From assembly GCA_038133505.1 (NCBI GenBank), contig JAYPTI010000065.1:1-16796 (forward strand): a stretch of DNA of 16,796 nucleotides, given 5' to 3'. Under the pieces are notes generated by a model. It saw only the letters and a program-made list of their open reading frames with translations. It had not been told where the DNA came from and did not search any database. Source of the stretch: JAYQUR01 sp038133505. Its GTDB lineage: Bacteria > Pseudomonadota > Alphaproteobacteria > MPNO01 > UBA830. The position numbers and the translations under genes were made by a program. Shown one piece after another: positions 1 through 6,386 of the stretch. How positions within the stretch are numbered: position 1 is the first letter of the stretch; every line of letters begins with the position of its first letter.

Positions 1-375
1 GTCGAGGGTCAGCGCCGCCGCGGCCATGCCGACGACCGAGAGACCCTGGACGAGGCTGCCGGCCGCCCAGATCCACTTGCGCTGCGGCTTCGAGCGGATG
101 GCCGCGGCGGTGAAGAGCTGCGGCAGTAGCGCGCCCGCCTCGCGCACCGGCACCAGCATGCCGGCGGCGGCGGCAGGCGCGCCCAGCGCGCCGAGCATCC
201 AGGCGAGGACGAGCTTGGCGTCGGACAGCCCGTCCGCGGTCTTGGTCGCGCCGAGCGCCAGGACGTGCAGCAGGAAGTTGCGCGGCTGATCGTTGCAGGC
301 CGAGTCCGGAATGTCGCGGCAGACGCGGCCGTCGTCCTCGCCGGTCAGCATCTCGTATACGGGTCTGGCGATCAT
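1..375 (-). CDS. MFS transporter, N-terminal part (runs off the window edge)
   Basis: Read on the minus strand from an ATG at 375, 125 codons stay open to base 1, so the gene is cut by the window edge and only its N-terminus is visible. The protein has a short polar head with two cysteines (about residues 20 and 27), then long Ala/Leu/Gly-rich stretches typical of transmembrane helices. A basic loop (IRSKPQRKW, about residues 96-104) precedes a further hydrophobic segment. This resembles the first helices and cytoplasmic loop of a major facilitator permease. An in-frame TAA, which is the stop of the upstream hydrolase, limits the start to this ATG or a rare codon. No clear ribosome binding site is seen. 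It lies 33 bases after the alpha/beta hydrolase and probably ends the same operon, where it could import the substrate of the dioxygenases or export a product. The substrate is unknown. Confidence 0.7.
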   Translation of the reverse strand, partial: MIARPVYEMLTGEDDGRVCRDIPDSACNDQPRNFLLHVLALGATKTADGLSDAKLVLAWMLGALGAPAAAAGMLVPVREAGALLPQLFTAAAIRSKPQRKWIWAAGSLVQGLSVVGMAAAALTLD

Positions 376-408
376 CGGTTTGACGGGCGGTCGAAAGGAA
401 TGTGAGGG

Positions 409-1254
409 TTACGACAGGCGGAGCGGCGGCGGATCATCCCCGGTCGCGGCGTCTTCAAAAAAGGAGGTCAATGCCGCGTTGAACTCGGCCGGGTTCTCCA
501 TGCAGCCGTAATGGCCCGCGCCCTCGATCACCTCCATCGAGGCATCGCCAAGCGCGTCGCGCGCTGCCTCGCAGGCCGCCACCGGGGCGACGGGGTCGGC
601 GCCGCCCGCGATCACCAGCGACGGGCAGGCGATGCGCGGCGCGATTTCGAAGAAGTCGGTCTGCGCCATCATCTCGACCGCCTGGCAGTAGGCCTTCTCC
701 GGGACGCGCTTCATGATCGTCACGGCGAGTTCGGCGATCATGGGGGGCGCGCCGGCGCCGATGACGCCGCGCCCGCGTTCCTCGGCGAAGCGCTCGGGGC
801 CGAGATCGCGGAAGGCGGAGAGGCGGGCCTTGCGCTGTTCCGCGCGGTCGGCATCGGGGAGGCCGCCGAGCCCGGCCAGGCCCTGGCAGAAGACGTAGGA
901 GGCCGTCCTGTCCACATGTTCGGCCGCGTAGGCCGCGCCGATCAGCGCCGCGACCGACTGGCCGACGACATGGACCTTGCCGACTTCCAGCAGGTCGAGC
1001 ACGGCGTCGAGCGCGTAGGCGTATTGCTCGGCCGTCGGGTTGTCGCGGACGAAGCCGCCGGAGGCGCCGTAGCCCGGCATGTCCCAGGCGATCACGCGGA
1101 AGTCGCCGGCGAGCGCGCGGAACTGGAACGCCCAGGTCTGGGACGAGCCGCCGAGCCCGTGCAGCAGGACGACCGCGGGGCCGTCGGTTTCCGTGTCGCG
1201 GATCGCAATGGGGGTGCCGCCGACGTCGACGGTCATGAGTTCGGGAAGCGCCAT
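409..1254 (-). CDS. Alpha/beta hydrolase
   Basis: A 281-residue single-domain cytoplasmic alpha/beta hydrolase of usual family length. The HGLGG oxyanion-hole motif is at residues 32-36. The nucleophile elbow is GQSVA with Ser100 (family consensus GxSxG, here ending in Ala). A likely catalytic Asp220 is in GGADPV and the catalytic His248 in GAGHYGCMENP. The overall pattern resembles 3-oxoadipate enol-lactonase and meta-cleavage hydrolases, but the substrate cannot be read from the sequence. It follows the second PhyH gene by 59 bases and precedes the MFS gene by 33, so it most likely hydrolyses an ester, lactone or C-C bond made or exposed by the upstream dioxygenases. No good ribosome binding site precedes the ATG. 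A TATAAA lies only 5 bases upstream, which would fit a leaderless transcript in addition to read-through from the operon. Confidence 0.85.
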   Translation of the reverse strand: MALPELMTVDVGGTPIAIRDTETDGPAVVLLHGLGGSSQTWAFQFRALAGDFRVIAWDMPGYGASGGFVRDNPTAEQYAYALDAVLDLLEVGKVHVVGQSVAALIGAAYAAEHVDRTASYVFCQGLAGLGGLPDADRAEQRKARLSAFRDLGPERFAEERGRGVIGAGAPPMIAELAVTIMKRVPEKAYCQAVEMMAQTDFFEIAPRIACPSLVIAGGADPVAPVAACEAARDALGDASMEVIEGAGHYGCMENPAEFNAALTSFFEDAATGDDPPPLRLS

Positions 1255-1259
1255 GCCCG

Positions 1260-1289
1260 TTTATAGGCCGAACGGCGGTCCGGCGTCAG
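1260..1289 (-). promoter_or_regulatory. Possible internal promoter for the alpha/beta hydrolase
   Basis: On the minus strand a TATAAA (1265-1260) follows a CTGACG (1289-1284) after 18 bases, a weak -35 and good -10 pair. Transcription would start at or next to the ATG at 1254, giving a leaderless message. This would also explain the missing ribosome binding site. It is inferred from pattern only. Confidence 0.25.
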
Positions 1290-1321
1290 GTCTTCGATAT
1301 CAGGTCTTCGATATCAGGTCT
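1287..1321. repeat. 14-bp tandem repeat, 2.5 copies
   Basis: The unit CAGGTCTTCGATAT occurs twice head to tail (1287-1300 and 1301-1314), followed by a half copy (1315-1321). The TGA stop of the upstream PhyH gene (1316-1314) lies at the junction. Because the unit contains the stop, the expansion repeats TGA downstream without changing the protein. It looks like a recent slippage duplication in the gap before the hydrolase gene. Confidence 0.9.
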
Positions 1322-2129
1322 GGGCTGTCATCGCCGTCCGGTAGCGGTGCCAGTACTCGTCGACCGCCTTCACGCTCTCGGGCGACAGCTCGTACGCGGG
1401 CCGCGGATCCTCGATCCAGTTGCCTTCCGGGTCCTCGCCGCGGATGTGGATGGCCAGCGCCTCGTCGAACTGGGCCTGACGCACCGAGCTGTCGGCGAAG
1501 TGGATCGCGAAGCCCACCCGGGGCCAGTCGGCGTTGTTCGGCTCCGACGAATGGATGGTCTTGTTGTGATGGATCGAGCACTGACCCGGTTTCAGCGGCA
1601 TCGCGACCGCCTTGCCCTCGTCGATGTCGCGGATGGTCTGGCCGCGCGACAGCAGGTTGTTCGGATCGTACGTTTCCTCGTGCGGCAGGATCGCTTCGCC
1701 CCGGTGGCTGCCCGGGATGATCTTCATGCAGCCCGACAGCTCGTTCGCCTCGGTGAAGGCGACCCAGGCGGTGATCGATTCCGGCGGCTCGAGCCCGTAA
1801 TAGGTCGAATCCTGGTGCCACGAGATGAAGCGCGGATCGTGCGCCTTCTTGGTGAAGAAGGACGAGCCCCAGCAGACGATATTGGGCCCGATCAGGTCCT
1901 CGATCGCGTCGGCGAGGCGGGGGTGCGTGACGAGGTCCCAGAGCCACGGAAACGGCAGGTGCGCCTTGATGCGGAACTGGGATTGCGCCTCGCGGCCCAT
2001 CTTGGTCTCGAGGTCGTCGAACCGCCGGCGGTAGTCCGCGGCTTCGTCCTCCCCGATCAGGTCGACGGGCCAGACGGCGCCGTCGCGGTCCCACTGTCGG
2101 AGCTGTTCGTCGGTAAGAACTTTCGCCAT
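1314..2129 (-). CDS. Phytanoyl-CoA dioxygenase (PhyH) family protein, copy A
   Basis: A 271-residue non-heme Fe(II)/2-oxoglutarate-dependent dioxygenase. The iron triad appears as His105-x-Asp107 in SWHQDSTYYG and a distal His193 in TIHSSEPNN. Arg204 in WPRVGF is placed to bind the 2-oxoglutarate carboxylate. A strong AGGAGG lies 6 bases before the ATG. It is a clear tandem paralogue of the gene just upstream: blocks such as IKAHLPFPW, EDLIGPNI, CWGSSFFTK and KGQTIRD/RGQTIRD are shared, whereas the substrate-facing C-terminal third differs. This family hydroxylates small molecules as well as phytanoyl-CoA, and the length and motifs match the many bacterial PhyH enzymes of unknown substrate. 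Gene order (30 bases after its paralogue) points to one message and probably to a different step or stereo-selectivity on the same compound class. Confidence 0.9.
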   Translation of the reverse strand: MAKVLTDEQLRQWDRDGAVWPVDLIGEDEAADYRRRFDDLETKMGREAQSQFRIKAHLPFPWLWDLVTHPRLADAIEDLIGPNIVCWGSSFFTKKAHDPRFISWHQDSTYYGLEPPESITAWVAFTEANELSGCMKIIPGSHRGEAILPHEETYDPNNLLSRGQTIRDIDEGKAVAMPLKPGQCSIHHNKTIHSSEPNNADWPRVGFAIHFADSSVRQAQFDEALAIHIRGEDPEGNWIEDPRPAYELSPESVKAVDEYWHRYRTAMTAQT

Positions 2130-2159
2130 GCGGTGCCTCCTCTCGGGGCTTTCATGTCT

Positions 2160-2969
2160 TCAATATTTGCCGACGCCCGACTTGTACTCGCCGTAGGCCT
2201 TGTCCAGCGCCTGCAGGCAGACGGGGTCGAAATCGGACTCGGGTTCCGGATCGTAGCGCCAATGGCCGTGCGTGTCCTCCCCGCGCAGCAGCGAGGCCGA
2301 CCCGTTCTTGAGCAGCACCTGATGCACGTGCGGCGCGATGTAGTGGATCGAGATGCCGATCCGCGGCGCCGCCGAATTGTTGGCGCCCGACCCGTGGATG
2401 ACGGATTCATGGTGGATCGAGAACTCGCCCGGCTGAAGGATTACCGGCACGGCTTTGCTCTCGTCGACGTCGCGGATCGTCTGCCCTTTCACGAGCAGAT
2501 TGCCTTCCGCGTAGGTTTCGTCGTGATCGAGCTGCCCGGCCTTGTGGGTGCCCGGGATGTAGTTCATGCAGCCGGATTCGACGTCCGAGTTGCTGAACGC
2601 ATACCAGACATTGAGGGTCGAGCGATCCGACAGGCCGTAATAGGTCGAATCCTGGTGCCACGAGACGAAGCGCGTGTCGTGCGCCTGCTTGGTGAAGAAC
2701 GACGAGCCCCAGCACAGGATATTGGGGCCGATCAGGTCCTCCACCGCGTCGAGGATGTTTTCGTTGCGGATGATGTCCCACATCCACGGAAACGGGAGGT
2801 GCGCCTTGATCTTGAAACGGTTCTGGGGCTCCTCGCCGATCTCGTTCTCGAGGTCGAGGAAGTGTTGAAGATTCTTCTGCGCCTCTTCGGGCGAAAACGC
2901 CCGGATCGGATGAATGCAGCCGTCCGAGTCCCAGGCGGCGATTTGTTCGTCCGTAAGTATCTTGCCCAT
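2160..2969 (-). CDS. Phytanoyl-CoA dioxygenase (PhyH) family protein, copy B
   Basis: A 269-residue paralogue of the following gene with an intact catalytic set: His105-x-Asp107 in SWHQDSTYYG, distal His192 in VIHGSGANN (closer to the family consensus HGSGxN than copy A), and Arg203 in APRIG as the probable 2-oxoglutarate ligand. GGAGAG precedes the ATG by five bases. The gene starts 12 bases after the second TauD-type gene, so translation is probably coupled within the operon. The N-terminal half, which forms the entrance and first sheet, is highly similar to copy A, while residues about 210-269 diverge. The pair therefore looks like an old tandem duplication with separated specificities. 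Both copies look catalytically competent, so neither is a decayed copy. The substrate is unknown. Confidence 0.9.
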   Translation of the reverse strand: MGKILTDEQIAAWDSDGCIHPIRAFSPEEAQKNLQHFLDLENEIGEEPQNRFKIKAHLPFPWMWDIIRNENILDAVEDLIGPNILCWGSSFFTKQAHDTRFVSWHQDSTYYGLSDRSTLNVWYAFSNSDVESGCMNYIPGTHKAGQLDHDETYAEGNLLVKGQTIRDVDESKAVPVILQPGEFSIHHESVIHGSGANNSAAPRIGISIHYIAPHVHQVLLKNGSASLLRGEDTHGHWRYDPEPESDFDPVCLQALDKAYGEYKSGVGKY

Positions 2970-2981
2970 CGCGTCTCTCCG

Positions 2982-3827
2982 TCAGACCGGCCGTTGCTCG
3001 CCCTGGACCGTCGTCCGCCACATCAGGCGGCGTTCGGTCCCGGGGAAGTCGGTGCGCGCATGCATCGAGCAGCGGTTGTCCCACAGCAGCAGGTCGCCGA
3101 GCTGCCATTCGTGCTCGTAGACGAACTCGGGCTTTTCCGAATGGTCGTAGACCGCTTCGAGCAGCCGTTCGGATTCCGCCCCGTCCATGTCGACGATGCT
3201 TTCGGTCATCAGCCGGTTGACGTAGATCGCCTTGCGGCCGGTATCGTCGTGGGTCCGGAACACCGGGTGGACCGCTTCGGAGAACGCTTCGATGCCGTTG
3301 CCGGAACCCTTGATCGTCGTGCCGTAATTGTAGTGGTTGAAGGCCTTCCGGTCCTCCAGCGCGCTGCGCACGCCTTCGTCGAGCGTCTCGTATGCCGCGT
3401 ATCCGTTGGCGAAGAGGGTGTTGCCGCCGGTCGACGGGATTTCCACCGCATAGAGCAGCGTCGCCTTGTGCGGATTTTCGTTATGCAGCATGTCGTGATG
3501 GAACATCATCTCGCCGTCCGGCAGGTTGCCGATCGGCTCGCCGTTCTCGCGGATGTTGGAAATCAGCATCATGCCGGGCGGCAGCGCGTCGTGTCCGCTC
3601 GTCCGGTATTTCTTCGGCCGGGTCAGGTCGCCCGGATTGCCGAACCAGCCCGTGACCTCGACCTGGCGCTGCGCCGTCAGTTTCTGGCCGCGAAACAGGA
3701 TCACGACATGGTCGAGCCAGGCCTTGTTGATCTCGGCGATCGTCTCCGGACTCTGGTCTTCGTTCAGGTCGATATCGAGAATTTCCGCGCCGATCTTCGG
3801 CGCAAGCTTGCGGATATTGAGTGCCAT
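2982..3827 (-). CDS. TauD/TfdA family dioxygenase, copy B
   Basis: A 281-residue Fe(II)/2-oxoglutarate dioxygenase of the TauD/TfdA family. Iron ligands are His110-x-Asp112 in MFHHDM and His256 in SMHARTDF. Arg267 and Arg271 sit 11 and 15 residues after the distal His, as His255/Arg266/Arg270 do in E. coli TauD. The ELPSTGG-like family block is present as EIPSTGGNTLFAN (130-142). The usual WHxD tryptophan is Phe. GGGAGG lies 6 bases before the ATG. The gene is 18 bases downstream of its paralogue and 12 upstream of PhyH copy B. Known members oxidise taurine, alkyl sulfates, phenoxyacetates and similar acids with release of sulfite, aldehyde or phenol. Which of these applies here cannot be told. 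Confidence 0.9.
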   Translation of the reverse strand: MALNIRKLAPKIGAEILDIDLNEDQSPETIAEINKAWLDHVVILFRGQKLTAQRQVEVTGWFGNPGDLTRPKKYRTSGHDALPPGMMLISNIRENGEPIGNLPDGEMMFHHDMLHNENPHKATLLYAVEIPSTGGNTLFANGYAAYETLDEGVRSALEDRKAFNHYNYGTTIKGSGNGIEAFSEAVHPVFRTHDDTGRKAIYVNRLMTESIVDMDGAESERLLEAVYDHSEKPEFVYEHEWQLGDLLLWDNRCSMHARTDFPGTERRLMWRTTVQGEQRPV

Positions 3828-3845
3828 CTTTTTCCTCCCCCGCTC

Positions 3846-4685
3846 TTATTCGGTCAGCGGCTGGCCCTTGATCGTGCAGCGGCGGAGCATCCGGAGCTCG
3901 GTTTCCGGGAAGTCCGTCCGCGCGTGTGCCGAGCACCAGTTGTCCCACATCATCAAATCGCCGTGGCGCCACTCGTGCTCGTAGATGAGGTCGTCGTCGT
4001 CCGTGTAGGCGAACAGCTCGTCGAGCATGCCCCTGCTCTCGTCGTCCGGCCAGCCTTCGATGCGGGCGGTGATCAGCGGATTGACGTAGAGCGCGCGGCG
4101 TCCGGTCAGCGGGTGCGTGATCGTCACCGGCTGGACGTAGTGCTTGTACTTCGAGATGTCGTCCGAGATGTCGACCGTCTCGCGGGTCGCGAAGTCGTAG
4201 ATCTGCAGCGCCGTCTGGCCCTTGATCTTCTCCTTCGTCTCGTCCGACAGGCGGTCGTAGGCGGCGTACATGTTGGCGTACTTGGTGTTGCCGCCGGTCG
4301 ACGGAAGCTCCATCGCGTACAGGAACGTGCCCTTGTGGGGCGAGCGGTCGTAGCACATGTCGTGATGGAACCACATCTCGCCGTCGGGCAGCGAGCCGAT
4401 GTACTGACCGTTCTTCTTGGCGTTGGAGACCAGCATGATCGCGGCGTTGTAGTCGGCGCCTTCCGCGCGCCGTTCGACCGGCCGGGAGCGGACGCCCACG
4501 TCGCCGAACCGCTCGGCGAAGGCAATCTGCTGCGCCTCGTCGAGGTCCTGGTCGCGGAACAGCAGCACGATGTGCTTCAGCCACGCGTCCTCGATCGCCT
4601 TGACGGTGTCCGCGTCGAGAGGTTCGCGCAAGTCGAGGCCCTTGACCTCCGCCCCGATCGATTTCGAAAGAGGTACGATTTCCAT
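3846..4685 (-). CDS. TauD/TfdA family dioxygenase, copy A (first gene of the dioxygenase operon)
   Basis: The frame is open from 4880, but the extra 65 residues cross the divergent promoter and do not look like this family. I place the start at the ATG at 4685 (MEIVPLSKSIGAEVKGLDL), where the TauD/TfdA fold begins; purine-rich GGGAC/AAGGG lies just upstream. The 279-residue product keeps His107-x-Asp109 (WFHHDM), His254 (SAHARTDF), Arg265 and Arg269, plus the ELPSTGGNTKYAN block. LDLREPL and LLFRDQ are typical of TfdA-like members. It is a tandem paralogue of the next gene but clearly diverged, with its own active-site surroundings (CYDRSPH against LHNENPH). It heads the minus-strand operon opposite the MarR gene and is likely derepressed with it. 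Like other members it acts in the cytoplasm. Confidence 0.88.
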   Translation of the reverse strand: MEIVPLSKSIGAEVKGLDLREPLDADTVKAIEDAWLKHIVLLFRDQDLDEAQQIAFAERFGDVGVRSRPVERRAEGADYNAAIMLVSNAKKNGQYIGSLPDGEMWFHHDMCYDRSPHKGTFLYAMELPSTGGNTKYANMYAAYDRLSDETKEKIKGQTALQIYDFATRETVDISDDISKYKHYVQPVTITHPLTGRRALYVNPLITARIEGWPDDESRGMLDELFAYTDDDDLIYEHEWRHGDLMMWDNWCSAHARTDFPETELRMLRRCTIKGQPLTE

Positions 4686-4739
4686 CCCTTGTCCCGTTCC
4701 CAGGTCCCGTTCGGCATCCCGATTGCCGAATTTAGTTCG

Positions 4740-4807
4740 ATAGCTAACTATATCCGACTTGGCGCCGCGCTGTACATGTTCTGTAAAGTAAGCTAGCTTA
4801 TAGTTAG
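4740..4807. promoter_or_regulatory. Divergent promoter region with mirrored operator sites for the MarR regulator
   Basis: TATAGTTAG appears on the minus strand (4752-4744) and again on the plus strand (4799-4807), pointing away from each other. Each copy contains TATAGT, a good -10. For the minus-strand operon a TGTACA (4776-4771) sits 18 bases from that -10. No convincing plus-strand -35 is seen. A perfect 12-bp palindrome TAAGCTAGCTTA (4789-4800) abuts the plus copy, and an imperfect one, ATAGCTAACTAT (4740-4751), covers the minus copy. MarR proteins bind such short dyads as dimers, so occupancy would block both promoters. The operator role is inferred. Confidence 0.6.
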
Positions 4808-4854
4808 TCGGCTTACAATCGTAATCCGCGCGGCCACCCGAAACGGAGAGACCC

Positions 4855-5316
4855 GTGGCAAGGCAGATCCCACCGGACAATATCGGCTATCTGATCGGCG
4901 ACGTGTCACGCCGGATCCGGACGGTCTACGACCGACGCGTCGAGCCGCTGGGCCTGACCCGTGCGCAGTGGCGCGCGTTGGTGCGCCTGAGCCACGTGGA
5001 GGGCTGTACCCAGACGGCGCTTGCCGCTGAGCTCGACATCGAAAAGCCGACCGCCGGAAAGCTTGTGGAGCGGCTCGAGGCGAAGGGCTGGGTCGAGCGA
5101 CGGCCGGATGCCGACGACGCGCGCTCGAAGCTCCTGTATCTCACCCCCGCGGCGCGTCCTTTGCTGGAGGAGATGTACGATCTCGCCGACCAGGTGCTGG
5201 AAGGTATTTTTGCCGGCATCAGCGTGGCCGATGCCGCCCGTCTTCACGAGACCCTGACCCGCATCAAGGACAACCTCGCGGGCATGGCGGACGACCTTGC
5301 CGTCGTGGAGACCTGA
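4855..5316 (+). CDS. MarR family transcriptional regulator (pump/dioxygenase operon)
   Basis: A 153-residue winged-helix regulator of usual MarR size. The GTG start is preceded by GGAGAG with a 5-base gap. The helix-turn-helix covers about residues 52-80 (QTALAAELDIEKPTAGKLVERLEAKGWV), and the wing 82-96 carries the conserved DxxDxR-type pattern (PDADDARSK). The N- and C-terminal helices form the dimer interface. It is followed directly by emrA (2-base gap) and emrB, and diverges from the dioxygenase operon. In this arrangement MarR proteins usually repress themselves and the pump until a small, often aromatic, ligand releases them. The mirrored sites upstream suggest it controls both directions. 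It probably senses the compound that the dioxygenases attack, but the ligand is unknown. Confidence 0.92.
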   Translation: MARQIPPDNIGYLIGDVSRRIRTVYDRRVEPLGLTRAQWRALVRLSHVEGCTQTALAAELDIEKPTAGKLVERLEAKGWVERRPDADDARSKLLYLTPAARPLLEEMYDLADQVLEGIFAGISVADAARLHETLTRIKDNLAGMADDLAVVET

Positions 5317-5318
5317 TC

Positions 5319-6386
5319 GTGAAGCTCAAGAGCCGGCGCGGCTGGACGCGCTTCTTCCTCCTCGTCGTCATACCGGTGGCCGCGCTTCTGGTCGGCGGAC
5401 ATTACTGGGTGAAAGGTACCCGCTACGTCTCCACCGAAAACGCCTACGTGAAGGCTCATCATCTCGCGGTAAGCGCGGATATCGACGGCCGTGCGGCGAC
5501 GGTGCGGGTGAAGGAGAACGATACGGTTCGCCGCGGCGACCTGCTGTTCGAACTCGATCCCGAGCAGCCGCGCATCGACCTTGCGAAGGCCGAAGCCGAA
5601 CTCGCCGGCGTCCGCAACACGCTCGATGCGCTGCGCGCGGAATACCGCACGGCGCAGGCCGAACTGGCTGAAGCCGAGCAGGAGATCGCGTACTTCAAGC
5701 GCGTGTTCGAGCGCCAGAAGGCGCTGTCGCAGCGGGGCGTGGCCTCCAAGGCGCGCTACGACGAGGCGGAACGCGACCTGACCCATGCGCGGCAGACGGC
5801 GCGGACGGTGCGCCAGAAGATCGAGCAGGCGCTCGCCAGGCTCGGCGGCAGCGCCGACATTCCCGCCGAACGTCATCCCCTCTATCGCGAAGCCGTGGCG
5901 CGCCGCGATCAGGCGTCGCTCAATCTGCGCCGCACGAAGGTCTATTCGCCTGCAGACGGCATCGTCGGGAAGGTGACGTTGCAGCCGGGCGAATACGTGG
6001 AGGAGGGAAAGGCCGTCATCCCGATCATCCAGTCGGACGAGACGTGGATCGAGGCGAACCTCAAGGAGACGCAGCTCACCTATGTCGTGCCGGGGCAGAC
6101 CGCCACCATCGTGATAGACGCCTATCCGGACCATCAGTGGAAGGCCAAGATCACCTCGATCAGCCCGACAACCGGTGCGGAGCTGTCGGTCCTGCCGCCC
6201 CAGAACGCGAGCGGCAACTGGGTCAAGGTCGTCCAGCGCGTGCCGGTCCGGCTTGAGCTCGACCGCTTCCACGAGGGCCTGCCGCTACGCGCCGGCATGA
6301 CCGTGACGGTCTCCATCGACACCGAGCGCGATCGCTCGCTCTTCCGGATGATCGACAGCGCGCTCGCCAACATCGCCGGTAAATGA
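5319..6386 (+). CDS. emrA: EmrA-type HlyD family membrane fusion protein
   Basis: A 355-residue periplasmic adaptor that links an inner-membrane pump to a TolC-like outer-membrane channel. A basic N-terminus and one membrane anchor (about residues 11-27) are followed by the first half of the lipoyl domain (about 49-83). A long helical hairpin rich in Glu, Ala, Arg and Lys follows (about 86-205), then the second lipoyl half from SPADGIVGKV (210-219) and a beta-barrel region (about 235-335). The GTG start is two bases after the MarR stop, with GGAG eight bases upstream, and the gene overlaps emrB by ATGA. Length and layout match EmrA rather than the shorter RND adaptors. The outer-membrane partner is not in the window. 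Confidence 0.92.
   Translation: MKLKSRRGWTRFFLLVVIPVAALLVGGHYWVKGTRYVSTENAYVKAHHLAVSADIDGRAATVRVKENDTVRRGDLLFELDPEQPRIDLAKAEAELAGVRNTLDALRAEYRTAQAELAEAEQEIAYFKRVFERQKALSQRGVASKARYDEAERDLTHARQTARTVRQKIEQALARLGGSADIPAERHPLYREAVARRDQASLNLRRTKVYSPADGIVGKVTLQPGEYVEEGKAVIPIIQSDETWIEANLKETQLTYVVPGQTATIVIDAYPDHQWKAKITSISPTTGAELSVLPPQNASGNWVKVVQRVPVRLELDRFHEGLPLRAGMTVTVSIDTERDRSLFRMIDSALANIAGK

Noticed and set aside
26..511. Two small plus-strand frames at the left edge
   Set aside because: They are antisense to the MFS and hydrolase genes and have compositionally biased, motif-free products.
1347..4796. A 1149-codon plus-strand open frame opposite the four dioxygenase genes
   Set aside because: It is antisense to four clear enzymes with ribosome binding sites. 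Its translation is rich in Arg, Val, Asp and Gly with no domain, as expected from the complement of GC-rich coding DNA, and repeated fragments simply mirror the paralogous genes.
4686..4880. 65-residue N-terminal extension of the first TauD-type protein
   Set aside because: It would run through the divergent promoter and into the MarR start, and it lacks family similarity; the fold starts at the ATG at 4685.
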